DNA from: UTCFX2 sp963788305
Lineage (GTDB): Bacteria > Chloroflexota > Anaerolineae > Anaerolineales > UBA4823
Assembly: GCA_963788305.1 (NCBI GenBank)
Contig: CAWBGK010000018.1
Span: 1-64,000, forward strand
DNA: 64,000 nt
Direction of reading: 5' to 3'
Positions 1 to 9,861 of this stretch are shown one piece after another. Numbering within the stretch: position 1 is the stretch's first letter; the number at the start of each line of letters is the position of its first letter. Both the position numbers and the translations under genes were made by a program. The notes under the pieces are model-generated. The model was not told where the DNA came from. It was given only the letters and a program-made list of their open reading frames with translations, and did not search any database.

Positions 1-1198
1 CTTCGGCTTCTTCAGATTTAATAGCGCTTCGAAGGAGCCTTTTTTTCCATTCCAGGGTCAGGCCGTTCATCCCGGCCGGGTCTGGTCCGCTTGCCTGGGG
101 ATCGGTGATTGGGAAGACCCGGCTGCTTCCAAAGTCCACTGCCCTGGAGGGGCTATCTGTTTTACCATCAGACTGGCGGCTGAAGATCAGAGCGGCGCCG
201 GCGGGGATGGACAGGGTGCCTGGAAGATAAAGAATGTTGGTTGATTCAATCCCGAAACGACTGGACACCTCAATCGACCATGCGACAGCACGCTCCTGGA
301 GAGATGCAGCGATTGGTTCCTGGTTGAATCTCGGATCAAGGGCAGTAGGCGGAAGAATTAACAGGCCTTCATCTTGCAGCTCCTTGATCAGCTCCAACTC
401 GCCAGCAAACTCCAGCGCAGACAATGCGGCCGGGTTATTCATGTCCAGCAGAATCAGGGGAGTAGCGGCCGACCGCGCCGTGCGAAGCAGGTTCCAGAGC
501 CCGTGCCGGCCACCAAGCGGACCCGTATGGGCGCCGTCCCACCGCCTCAATGCGGTCAGAGGGGTGTATGCTGGAAAGGTGTTCCAGAATGCCAGCAGAT
601 AGCGAGCAGGTGCTGGTGGAGTCATCCCCAAATCGATTGGATCAAGCTGGTCAGCAATGTTTTGACTGCCAGGGGGTGTCAAAAAGACCTGCAGCTTCAC
701 CGGACGGCGAATCTCAAATCTCGATAAATTTTTGAAAAGGGAATCCTGATTCAGGCTGATCAGCAGGGTTTCGTTGATCGGATCGCGCAGCACCAGGACG
801 GCAGCCCCGGTTTGAATTTTCCCAGAAGGCTCTCTCAGCTCGATCTCCCCCTGTGATGGGATCTTGAGAAGAAGATCCATCTCGATCATTGCTGTGGCGG
901 CGATAGGCAGCGATTTCGTCCCGCCGTCTCTGGCGTCCAGCGCAATATACAGGTCGAAACCAGCCAGGTCATCCGCTTGAAGCAGATCAAGGCGGATCTG
1001 CAGCTTATCTCCAACCTCCCGCAGATAAGCCGCGATCAAATCCTGGTCGGGATCACCCGCATCGTCCGGGTCAAGCAGCCGCAGGTCTTCCCAGTCCCAA
1101 GCCGCTGCCAATCCTCCCGCCGGATGAGGGCTGCAGCCTGCAAGCAGGATCGCAAATATGATCAAAACCAGATGAAGTGATTTTTGAACTCGAATCAC
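1..1198 (-). CDS. Lipoprotein, 3' end outside the window
   Basis: An open minus-strand frame without stops runs from a GTG at 1198 off the left edge (about 399 codons visible). The N-terminus is a bacterial lipoprotein signal: basic n-region, hydrophobic stretch and lipobox LLAGC with Cys at about residue 22. The remainder is soluble, with many short hydrophobic strands and several DxDxxD-like acidic segments near residues 40-50. I do not recognise the family. The GTG start is chosen because an extended -10 element lies 7 bases upstream, which would make the mRNA leaderless; no other in-frame start was seen nearby. It was found by reading the reverse strand directly. Expected location is the outer face of the membrane. 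Confidence 0.75.
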   Translation of the reverse strand, partial: MIRVQKSLHLVLIIFAILLAGCSPHPAGGLAAAWDWEDLRLLDPDDAGDPDQDLIAAYLREVGDKLQIRLDLLQADDLAGFDLYIALDARDGGTKSLPIAATAMIEMDLLLKIPSQGEIELREPSGKIQTGAAVLVLRDPINETLLISLNQDSLFKNLSRFEIRRPVKLQVFLTPPGSQNIADQLDPIDLGMTPPAPARYLLAFWNTFPAYTPLTALRRWDGAHTGPLGGRHGLWNLLRTARSAATPLILLDMNNPAALSALEFAGELELIKELQDEGLLILPPTALDPRFNQEPIAASLQERAVAWSIEVSSRFGIESTNILYLPGTLSIPAGAALIFSRQSDGKTDSPSRAVDFGSSRVFPITDPQASGPDPAGMNGLTLEWKKRLLRSAIKSEEAE

Positions 1199-1204
1199 GA
1201 GCGT

Positions 1205-1213
1205 ATCATACCA
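1205..1213 (-). promoter_or_regulatory. Extended -10 promoter abutting the GTG start
   Basis: Minus-strand TGGTATGAT (TGn plus TATGAT) ends 7 bases before the GTG at 1198, so transcription is expected to start at or next to the start codon. No good -35 hexamer is seen 17 bases further up, which fits the extended -10 class. Confidence 0.45.
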
Positions 1214-1293
1214 TGCAGAAGCAGGTCCCTGTTTTGACGCCTGAGCCGGAAAATTTGATAACTTGACTAAATAGGGAGTAAGGCGACCATCTG

Positions 1294-1321
1294 TTTGTAG
1301 ACGGCTGAAAATTGTTATAAT
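1294..1321 (+). promoter_or_regulatory. Sigma-70-type promoter of the deaminase gene
   Basis: TATAAT at 1316-1321 is a consensus -10. TTTGTA at 1294-1299 is a weak -35 with a 16-base spacer. The leader would be about 50 nt, with AGGAGA ahead of the ATG at 1380. Confidence 0.5.
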
Positions 1322-1379
1322 TGGGTCGCCGAGATCATCCTATGATCTGCAAAATCCCATCCTATTTCAGGAGACATCC

Positions 1380-2768
1380 ATGTCCACACTCTTGGTAAAA
1401 AACGCTCGCCTTGTGGTAACCCAGGACCAGCAAAATCGTCAAATCCGCGATGGGGGTCTCTTTATCCGAGACCGGGTGATCGAGCAGGTTGGAAAAACGG
1501 AAGAACTGCCGACCCAGGCCGATGAAGTGATCGATGCTCGCAACCTGGCGATTGTACCCGGGCTTGTGAACACGCACCATCATTTTTATCAGACGCTCAC
1601 AAGGGCTGTTCCCGGCTCGCAGAATGAAGAATTGTTCGATTGGCTCGTGCGGCTGTATCCGATCTGGGGAGAGCTGACCGAAGAGGCAGTCTATATCAGC
1701 ACGCTGACGGCGATGGCTGAGATGATCTTATCCGGTTGCACCACGAGCAGCGATCACCTGTATCTCTACCCGAACAACTCGACGCTGGATGCACAGGTGA
1801 ATGCCGCTCGCGAGATTGGGATGCGGTTTCATGTGACGCGCGGCTCGATGTCGCGCGGGCGCAGCAAAGGCGGGCTGCCGCCAGATCATGTCGTCCAGGA
1901 AGAAGACGAAATCCTAAAAGATTGCCAGCGAGTGATCGAGACCTTCCACGACCCTGAGCCGTATGCGATGGTCCGGGTTGCATTGGCACCTTGCTCGCCT
2001 TTCTCCGTGACCTCCGACCTGATGCGCCAGGCTGCAAATCTGGCTCGGGCATATAAGAACGTCATGCTCCACACCCACGTCGCTGAGACGCGCGACGAAG
2101 AGAGCTTCTGCATCAAGCTGTTCGGATTGCGCCCCGCAGCGTATATGCAGTCCGTGGAGTGGACCGGCCCCGATGTCTGGTGGGCGCACTCAATCTTCGT
2201 CGATTCAGATGAAATCAAGATGCTGGCCGAAACCGGCACCGGTGTGGCACACTGCCCTTCTTCGAACATGCGGCTTGGTTCCGGGATCTGCCCGGTGCGT
2301 GAGATGCTGAACGCCGGCGTCAAAGTTGGGTTGGGAGTAGACGGCTCGGCGAGCAACGATTCAAGTCACGTCTTTACCGAAGCCCGCCAGGCGATGCTGC
2401 TCCAGCGGGTGAAGAATGGAGCGGCGGTGTTCAGCGTCCAGGAAGCGCTGGAGTTGGCGAGCAAGGGTGGAGCATCCGTGCTTGGGCGGGATGAGATCGG
2501 CGCGCTGGAACCAGGCAAGGCAGCCGATTTCGTGGGCGTTAACCTCAACACTCTCAGCATGGCTGGCGGCGCGATCCATGACCCGTTAGCCGCGTCGCTG
2601 CTCTGCACGGTCGATAAAGTCGACCTCTCGGTGATCAACGGTAAAGTCGTCGTGCGTGACGGCAAGCTGCTGACGATCGACGTTGGGAAGCTGGTCGAAC
2701 GGCACAATGAGATCGCTGAAGAGATCGTGTCGCGACACCCGAACCCGGAGCGGTTTAAATTGGTGTGA
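1380..2768 (+). CDS. 8-oxoguanine deaminase (amidohydrolase family)
   Basis: 462 residues, a full-length metal-dependent amidohydrolase of the AtzB/TrzN/guanine-deaminase superfamily, closest by eye to 8-oxoguanine deaminase, which hydrolyses 8-oxoguanine to uric acid and ammonia in the cytosol. Visible are the N-terminal metal ligands in NTHHHFYQ (residues 64-71), the HTHVAET strand carrying a further metal His, a later WWAHSIF segment and the GVDGSASND loop with the catalytic Asp. The insertion SMSRGRSKGGLPPD is typical of the 8-oxoguanine branch. AGGAGA lies 6-7 bases before the ATG. The gene stands alone and faces the tRNA and radical-SAM operon convergently. It could instead act on a related aminopurine or s-triazine; substrate is inferred from overall resemblance only. 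Confidence 0.85.
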   Translation: MSTLLVKNARLVVTQDQQNRQIRDGGLFIRDRVIEQVGKTEELPTQADEVIDARNLAIVPGLVNTHHHFYQTLTRAVPGSQNEELFDWLVRLYPIWGELTEEAVYISTLTAMAEMILSGCTTSSDHLYLYPNNSTLDAQVNAAREIGMRFHVTRGSMSRGRSKGGLPPDHVVQEEDEILKDCQRVIETFHDPEPYAMVRVALAPCSPFSVTSDLMRQAANLARAYKNVMLHTHVAETRDEESFCIKLFGLRPAAYMQSVEWTGPDVWWAHSIFVDSDEIKMLAETGTGVAHCPSSNMRLGSGICPVREMLNAGVKVGLGVDGSASNDSSHVFTEARQAMLLQRVKNGAAVFSVQEALELASKGGASVLGRDEIGALEPGKAADFVGVNLNTLSMAGGAIHDPLAASLLCTVDKVDLSVINGKVVVRDGKLLTIDVGKLVERHNEIAEEIVSRHPNPERFKLV

Positions 2769-2779
2769 TAAAAAGAAAA

Positions 2780-2851
<72 letters not shown>

Positions 2852-2861
2852 TAAGCGGTCT

Positions 2862-3506
2862 CTATTTTACCACGATTAATCGCCAGCGAAAGTTCAGCCG
2901 AAGACGGTGGACACGGACTGCAAAAGGATCGATCCCAAGCGCCTCGACCAGCTCCTCCGGTCGCCCGGTTGCTCCTTCAAGAGCAGCAAGCCGGGTGAGC
3001 ATCCTTGAATGACCGTCCGCATCCAGTGGGAGGGCTTCCAGCGAATATATGAGTGCTCTCAAGTCATAGTCCTTGCCGCGCCGCATGCGAGGCAAGTTTT
3101 TCTCCGCCAGAAGCGCCTGGATTCTCTGGTCCAGGTTGTGGATGGGATCCAGGCAGGTGATCAGATACTCGCTGGCTTCTAGCTCAGATTGCAGCGCCGG
3201 GAGATGGGAATCCACCTCCTCAACCCGACTCAGCCGGATGCCGGGGGGGAGCGCAGGGCTCAGCTTCTGCTCGATTTCGGCCGGTGGGATTTCTTTTTCG
3301 AGCCAGATATCGATCACTTCCTGCTGGCTGGTAAATCCAAGCGGCAGTGCCGAAGCCAGGTTGATGCGCGGATGGGGGTTAAAGCCCTGGCTGTAGGCCA
3401 GGGGAAGCCGGGCGCGCCGGATCATCCGCTCCCAGGCTCGGTGGAGATCCAGATGCCCTGTATAACGCATTGCCGCGGTTTTCTCGAATGTAATTCGAAT
3501 TCTCAC
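2862..3506 (-). CDS. DUF2344 radical-SAM-linked protein (TIGR03936-type)
   Basis: 214 residues, intact. The opening MRIRITFEKTAAMRYTGHLD and the segment YSQGFNPHPRINLASALPLG are hallmarks of the DUF2344/TIGR03936 family. Members are usually encoded beside, or fused to, the large radical-SAM protein that is present just upstream here. Function is unknown; by association it is a partner of the radical-SAM enzyme, perhaps in RNA or cofactor modification. It is cytoplasmic, with no signal or membrane segment. The start is the ATG at 3506, 78 bases after the radical-SAM stop. The tRNA-Arg gene follows in the same direction. Confidence 0.85.
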   Translation of the reverse strand: MRIRITFEKTAAMRYTGHLDLHRAWERMIRRARLPLAYSQGFNPHPRINLASALPLGFTSQQEVIDIWLEKEIPPAEIEQKLSPALPPGIRLSRVEEVDSHLPALQSELEASEYLITCLDPIHNLDQRIQALLAEKNLPRMRRGKDYDLRALIYSLEALPLDADGHSRMLTRLAALEGATGRPEELVEALGIDPFAVRVHRLRLNFRWRLIVVK

Positions 3507-3583
3507 ATAAATTCCAAATCTTTTTTGGTCTTCAGGTTCGTCCGCTTAACGCAAGTACCTGATTTTTTGATGATCCACAGAGA

Positions 3584-5535
3584 TTAAAGGGTTTCGACTG
3601 CCGAATGATCGCCTTGATTTACAGTGGAGGTAGCGATTTCTTCGACCGGGATGCGTTTGCTCTTTACTTCAGGGCACTGCCAGGTATCACCCGGATTGTT
3701 CCTGCGAAGCTCAGAAAATGTCGGCAGAATTCCGCAGGCAAAACAGTGCTCGCGGCAATCGGCTCTTGTTTTTCCTTGCAGACTCCAGAGATAGTCTTCC
3801 GTGAGAAATTTCTTGCTGACCGAGGTGCTGATATGCTCCCAGGGGAAGACCTCATCGATCGGGCGTTCGCGGTGAGTATAAAAATCAGGGTCCAGCCCAA
3901 CTTCAGAGAAGGCCTTTTGCCAGATGTCGAAGCGGAAATGCTCCTTCCAGGCGTCGAACTTTGCTCCAGCTCGCCAGGCCTGGTAGATCACCTGAGCCAT
4001 CCGCCTGTCGCCGCGAGCCAGCCAGGCTTCCAGCATGGTGTCCTCCGGCGTATTCCAATTAAGCTTCAATCCAGAGCCGCGCAGGCTGCGTTTTAACAGG
4101 CTCAGCTTGGCGGTGATCTGTTCGATCGTGTCGCAGGAGACCCATTGGAAGGGCGTGTGCGGCTTTGGAATGAACGTGCTCACCCCGGCTGTCACCTGCG
4201 CCCGGCCTCCGATGATCTTGCGGCCTTCTGCCAGAACAGCCCGGCAGATGTCGATGATCGCCTGAACATCTTCGATCGTCTCGGATGGATGACCGATCAT
4301 AAAATACAGCTTGAGGTTGTGCCAGCCGCGCGAGTAGATTTCCCGGGCTGTTATCAGAAGCTGGTCCTCGCGCACTGGTTTATTTATGATCTCCCGCATC
4401 CGCTCCGTCGCCGCTTCCGGGGCGAGGGTGAAACCGCTGCGGCGCGAGTCCTTCAGGGCGTCCATCAAATCGACGGAGAATGATTCGATCCGCAGGGAAG
4501 GCAAGGATATCGTCACGTGACGTGCAGCGAAGCGCTCGGAGGCTCCGTTCACCAGCTCGAGGATATGCGTATAGTCTGATGATGAAAGCGAGAGCAAGCC
4601 GACTTCTTCATAGCCCGTGTTCGCGAGCGCAGCATCGATCGCATCCAGAATTTCAGCGACCGGACGCTCGCGCACCGGGCGGTTGATCATCCCGGCGTGG
4701 CAGAAACGGCAGCCGCGGGTGCAGCCGCGCATAATCTCGATTGGGACGCGGTTGTGAACCGTGTCGATATACGGGACGATGAACCGGGTGAGAGGCGGCG
4801 GCAGCTTGGGAACGATTCGTTCGAGAACAGGAAGCGGCACTTCCGGGTCGAGCTTCACAATCCCTGTAAAAGCACCACTTGCTTCATAACGCGCCTCATA
4901 AAGGGAGGGCACATATACCCCCCATATTTTGGATAGGATCCGCAGCAGATCCGATCGAGATGTCCCAGAATGCTTCCAGGCTTTGTGCGCCTCGACGATC
5001 TCTTCTATGACCTGCTCACCTTCTCCGATCACAAAGGTGTCGATGAAGGCGTGCATCGGCTCGGGATTATATACCGCATTGCCGCCGGCGATCACCAGCG
5101 GATGGCGCTCATCACGCTCCGAAGAGAAAAGCGGGATCCCGCTCAAATCCAAAATGTTCAGGGTGTTGGTGTAGAGCGTCTCATACGGCAGGGAGAAACC
5201 GATAATGTCGAAATCAGCAAGGGCGTGCTTGCTTTCTAGCGAGTAAAGCGGCATTCCAGCCAGGCGCAGGGCCGCTTCCATGTCACTCCAGGGCGCAAAA
5301 GCCCGCTCTGCAAGCGTGTCGGTGCGCCGGTTAAGGATATCATAAAGGATCGCCCAGCCCAAATTGGACATCCCCAGGTCGTACAAGTCTGGGAACACCA
5401 GGGCAACGCGGTATCTACCAGGCTCCAATCCTTAAGGACCTGGTTGACCTCGCCCCCGGAATAGCGGGCGGGTTTTTGCATTTTGAGCAGGAGGCGCTCG
5501 AGGAAATCCTCAATTTCCTGAGGCGTTTTTGTCAT
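3584..5535 (-). CDS. B12-binding-like radical SAM protein (TIGR03960-type), one frameshift
   Basis: About 650 residues when the frames are joined. The start is the ATG at 5535 (TPQEIEDFLERLLLKMQKPA...), and the frame changes by one base near 5400-5415, after KDWSLVDT. From there RVALVFPDLYDLGMSNLG begins the cobalamin-binding-like domain. The radical-SAM core has the cluster motif CTRGCRFC (CX3CX2C). A C-terminal cysteine set, CREHCFACG, could bind a second metal or cluster. The family always travels with DUF2344, which follows downstream. Reaction unknown. Restoring one C in 'ACC(C)GCGTT' repairs the frame, so I treat the break as a probable sequencing error. The stop of ndk lies 8 bases upstream, so ndk, this gene and DUF2344 probably form one operon. 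Confidence 0.85.
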
Positions 5536-5543
5536 CACCAGGC

Positions 5544-5995
5544 TTATTTTTCAAAGACCCAAGGATCCACAGCACGGCCCCATTCGACCAGCTCATCCGG
5601 TTGGAACCACAGGTTCACTTCAGTGATGCCGTTTTCGACAGAATCCGAAGCGTGAGTCAGGTTTCGGCCGATTTCGAGAGCGAAATCGTGCCTCAGGCTC
5701 CCAGGAGCAGCTTCGGTAGGGCGGGTGCTGCCCATCGTTTGACGAACTGCTGCGACCGCGTTGGCCCTTCCCAAACCATCGCCATCACCGGGGCGGAAGT
5801 GATGTAGCGGATCAAACCTTCGTAGAAAGGCTTCCCTTTGTGAACACCATAATGGGTTTCGGCCAATTCCAGGCTGACCTGCATAAATTTAGCGCCAATC
5901 AGCCTCAGACCGCGCCGCTCCAGACGGGAGATGACCTCCCCGATCAAGCCGCGCTGAACACCATCGGGTTTGACCAGTACAAGCGTTTTTTCCAC
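5544..5995 (-). CDS. ndk: Nucleoside diphosphate kinase, one frameshift
   Basis: About 150 residues in total, the normal NDK length. It phosphorylates NDPs at the expense of ATP through a phosphohistidine. The N-terminal half has EKTLVLVKPDGVQRG and the C-terminal half has the active-site histidine in RNLTHASDS. The two halves lie in different frames, joined near 5765 at VWEGPNAVAAVRQ. An in-frame TTG at 6007 would add four residues. I prefer the GTG at 5995 because GGAGG sits 5 bases before it and the protein then starts exactly where other NDKs do. It is the first gene of the ndk / radical SAM / DUF2344 group. Confidence 0.9.
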
Positions 5996-6115
5996 AATGA
6001 CCTCCAAAGTAATTGAAAATTCTGCCGCAGCAGGTGGATCCTTGAGCCGGATTACCTGAAGATATGATCTTATCTGCTGTTGTTAATTCGTAATAACAGC
6101 TGTTAGTTCAGATAC

Positions 6116-6148
6116 AAACCCGAAGGGTCCCGATGACCCTTCGGGTTT
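6116..6148 (-). terminator. Perfect 14-bp inverted repeat, probable terminator
   Basis: AAACCCGAAGGGTC and its exact complement flank a 5-base loop. It lies between the end of the TPR gene (6219) and the start of ndk. The stem ends in TTT on the minus strand but no longer U-tract follows, so termination may be weak or Rho-assisted. Confidence 0.55.
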
Positions 6149-6218
6149 GAAGGGCAGCTTCTAAAAATTTCCGGCCTCTAAATCTTCAACCAGCCGGACA
6201 AGAGTCCTATTTTACCTG

Positions 6219-9200
6219 TTAACCGATCAATTGTTCAGCTTTGATGAACGCTTGAATAGCTTCTTGCACTTTTCCAAGCCTCATCAAGGCATCGCCGAAG
6301 TTTTGCCAGATTTCGACTTCATTCGGGAAGCGCTGTGCACTCGCCTGCAAATCTGCCGCAATCAGGTCTAATTCCTGGCCCTTGTGGATCAGCCCGGCGT
6401 ATTGGTCCATTGCCTTGTTCAGCCGCCCTTCTGAAAGGTCGAGGCGAGCCTGGCTCAGCTCTGCTGATCCGCTCTGGATTTCAGGGAGGTAAATTCCTGC
6501 TCAATTTGCTCCGAGAGCGCCGGCTGAGATGGAAGTTGTGTGCAGATAAGGCTCCGAATTCCATCGAGCGTCTCCCGGGTGATCTCCGGAACGAGCAATA
6601 ATCCTTCAGGATTTTCGAAAGCCCCATGTTCCTCGCGATATGAGACGATCTGCTGTGCTGCGATAAAGCCAATGCCGGGCAGCCGTTCCAGCTCAGCGAG
6701 AGAAGCCTGGTTGATATCCAATGGGTGTGTTGGAACTGGCGGTGGGGTCCAATCCAGTTCCTCTGGAGAAAGGGCTTCGGCTTCGGCAAGCCAGTCCGGG
6801 AGCTCGGGGATCGGCTCGCCCGCCTGCTCCTGGTCGGGGATTGATTTCCACCCCGACCTGCGATTCTGCCATTGTAAGCGACTTAACCGGCAGCTCATCA
6901 GCCTCAGCCAGCGTTTCAGGGGTTTTGAGCGAGTCATCAAGAGCGGATTTCGGACCCGGAGATTTTTTCCTGCGAGATCTCAACTGCGAGCACAGGTGGA
7001 GCAGTGCTTTCTGCCTCTGGGCTTTCTTGCTCAGAAGTCATAAGATGAACGGCTTCCGCAGCCAGGGCGATTTCCGCGATGCCAACTCCATCGCCTCTTT
7101 GACTTTCTTCGACCTGGCCAGGTTCTGTCTCTGGGGACGCTTGCCTTTCTTCCGACTCAAGCACTTCCTGCTGAATCCAATCCGGCATGGTTTCCACTCG
7201 CTCTTCGGGTTTTACCAGTAAAGCTTCTTCCGCCCCTTGTTTTACAGCCAGGCTTTCAAGCCAGGCAAACGCCGCATCTTCATCCGTGAGAGGCGGTTCC
7301 AATTCTGCAGGAACAATATCTGGGGTTGGCGCAGTCCGCTCAGCTTGTTGGGCGAGCAGGAATTCAATTTCCGAAGGTTGGGCTTCTTCTGCCAAGGTTT
7401 CTTCTTTACTGGCAGCTTCGGCGGCTGCCTCCAGCCCTAACAACCAGGCGAACGCAGCCTGCATTTCATCAGAGTCCGGGGCTGGTTCAGGTGGCAGCAT
7501 CGGCTCTGATGGTTCGGCTGATAGTTCGTCCGAAGGTGTCTCAAGCGGCTGTTCTTCGTGTGCAGGTTGAGCCAGGATGTCTGTCGTTGGGGTTTCTAAT
7601 ATTTCCTCTGCAGCAGCTTCGGTTGGAGCACCTTCGAGGGCTTTCTCTGGCAGAGCTGCCGCCGTAATTCGAGTAGGCTGTGTGTCGCCCAGGATCGGTT
7701 CTTCAGCCGTTGCGTTCTGCATGGCTTCAGCCCAATCGGGGGCATCGACTGCCATCACGGCTGCGGCTGATGCGGCTTTAAGTCCTGCTGATGCATCCTC
7801 AGGCTCAATCAGCCAATCGGGTATTTCGTCCGAACTCTCCAGCTCTATTACCTCAGCGGACGATTTGTCGTTTTTCATCATAATTTCGGCAGCTGCACCC
7901 GCTAACAGCCAACCCGGGATCGTTGAATTGGATGGCGTTTCAGCCGCAGACTCCACAGGGAATTCATCGCTTTCCGGCAGCCATTCAGGAATTTTTGAAG
8001 CCGCCACAGCGGCTGCAATCCCGCCTTTTCCCTCTTGAGGTTCAATTTCCTCAATCAGCCAGTCCGGCAGCTGGATTTCGCCTTCTGGCTCAGTGAGGAA
8101 ACCCTCGCCTGCTTCTTCAGAACCTTTGAAATCTTCGTCGGGGAGCAGTTTTGCCAGCCACGGAGAAAGATCTTCCTCGGCTGTTGGCTCTGCCTGCATG
8201 TCCATATCTTGAGTTGGTGCGATGTCTGCAAGCCAGTCTGGAATCTTGGCGTCCACGATCTGATCGTCAGGTTCAAATATATTCCCGGCTTCACCAAAAT
8301 CGGTTGCCTTGTCTCCTTCAACAGGTATGCTGGATGCCGGTTCCCATCCGCCCTCTTTCATCCAATCAGGGATTTCTGTGTCAGAGGCTGAAGCATCTGA
8401 CAGCCTGACTTCTTCAAGAGCGGATTGATCCGGCTCTCCGATGGGGAGCTGCTGAGCATTCTCAGCCGGCAGTCCTTCAGCCTCGCCGCTTGCGATCGCA
8501 GCTCCTTCCAGCCACTCCGGCGATTTCTCATCCGAAACAGCAGCAGCTCCAGCGACCGCCACACCCAGCGCGGCTGCCCAGGCGGGCTGATCGGCATCCG
8601 ATAAGGCTGCCTCAGGCTTCCAGTCCAGCTTTTCAATCATCACGGCTTGATCCGGGATCGGGTCTAGATTTGGATCAAATTGGGGAGCGAAAGCAGCGTA
8701 TGGATCGAGCTGGGCCAGGCGTTGCTGAAAAGTCTTTATTTCGTCATCCCGGTCTGTGCCTGTAAGGACCTGGATCATCACGCGATTTGCAACCAGGCAG
8801 TTCGGCAGCTTCCGGAGCACTCCAAGAGCGACCTCGGCGGCTTCTGCGGTCTGGTTGCATTGCATCAAAATCTCCGCTAACATCGTCTGCAGGTCGAGGC
8901 GGTTTGGATTTTCGTTTAGAGCTGCCTGGATCTCTCCGATAGCCTGCTGAAATAGCTCACCTTTTTTATAAAGCCGGGCTAGTGCGCCTCGCGTCAGGCG
9001 GATTTTTGGGGGTTCGACGTTATCTCTCCGACCGTAGAGCCGTCGGAGCTCGTCTTGAATAGCGTTATTCGATGGTTGAATTTCAAAGGCGCGCTCCATA
9101 TGCCAGATCGCTTCATCCAGGTTGCCCTCATCTTCGCGGATGATGCTCATCCCGACCTGGGAGACGAAATCATCTGGAATGGATGAAAGGACGCGTTGGA

Positions 9201-9387
9201 AAATATCACCGGCATCCGTGAAGCGTTGCCTCTCCAGATATGCTTTAGCCAGCATGCGGTAAATATCCACGCACTTGGGATAGGTATTCAGGATATGTTT
9301 GCAGTGGGCAACTGCTTGATCGGTCAGTCCGCTCTCGATTTGCCGTTCGATTTCATGAATGTAGGACCGCAGAGGTATCTCAGCCAT
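6219..9387 (-). CDS. TPR / repeated 'PDWL' motif / helix-hairpin-helix protein, three frameshifts
   Basis: About 1,055 residues if joined. Residues 1-240 are TPR-like helices, with segments such as DEAIWHMERAFEIQP and QAIGEIQAALNENPN. Residues about 250-850 are acidic, Ala/Glu/Pro-rich and probably disordered. They carry roughly a dozen copies of a short [I/L/M]P[D/E]W[L/M/I] motif spaced 25-70 residues apart. A helix-hairpin-helix module follows (DINQASLAELERLPGIGF), as in ComEA-type DNA-binding proteins, and a final TPR ends the protein. Frame changes near 6945, 6842 and 6450 each restore continuity, the second at a CCCC run. No signal peptide or membrane helix is seen. Function unknown; it could be a scaffold. 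GGGAG lies 10 bases before the ATG. Confidence 0.75.
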
Positions 9388-9695
9388 AGCGATTTACTCC
9401 CTTCAGGCCAGTATGCCCGATTCTATTGAAAGATGCAAGCTAATGTTTCTCAAGAGACTTCAATCCAATCCATCTTGGACATATCATCTTGAATCTATGA
9501 CATTATAACTTTATTTTCCTTTGATCGGTTTTTAGATGCTATCGTTGTGTCCTGAGCGCTGCTGGTCTGTAGTTCAATCCCGGGTCATAATCCATGGGCA
9601 TTTATGCAACCAATGCGGAATTGCAGAATTCCAGGTGAACGAAGGCCTGGAACTCAGACTTAAGATTAGCATTCGATTAGACTTCGAAAAGCTAC

Positions 9696-9725
9696 TTGAC
9701 TCAGGGTGTTCATATTTGCTATAAA
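9696..9725 (+). promoter_or_regulatory. Promoter upstream of the gldA operon
   Basis: TTGACT (9696-9701) and TATAAA (9720-9725) with an 18-base spacer. The predicted start near 9733 leaves a leader of about 130 nt before the ATG at 9862. Confidence 0.6.
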
Positions 9726-9790
9726 CTAACTCGGGCAACAAAGCATTTCAAACCAGATTCTATCGTCGAGCGTTGATACTCAAATAAACG

Positions 9791-9827
9791 AGCACTGCCG
9801 CCGTGACGGCTGCCGTGCTTTTTGTTG
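9791..9827 (+). terminator. Intrinsic terminator in the gldA leader
   Basis: AGCAC...GTGCT closes a stem over a near-complementary TGCCGCCG / CGGCTGCC pair (two mismatches, TGA loop). It is followed by CTTTTTGTTGT on the plus strand. It lies between the 9696-9725 promoter and the first gene, so it is either an attenuator or the end of a separate RNA of about 95 nt. Confidence 0.6.
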
Positions 9828-9861
9828 TCAGGTCTGAATACTTAATCATAGGAGTGATTGA

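Larger units (their letters stand above)
9388..9861. other. 474-bp divergent intergenic region
   Basis: No convincing protein-coding frame. It holds the gldA promoter and leader terminator (listed separately). A minus-strand TATAAT at 9502-9507 could serve the TPR gene, but no good -35 is seen for it. Confidence 0.6.

Noticed and set aside
234..735. Plus-strand reading frames in the first 1.2 kb
   Set aside because: They are antisense to a continuous minus-strand lipoprotein gene with a clear lipobox, which explains the region better.
6540..8391. Long plus-strand frames rich in Ser, Ala and Gln opposite the TPR/PDWL gene
   Set aside because: They mirror the Ala/Glu/Pro-rich coding strand of the real gene; composition is that of an antisense shadow.
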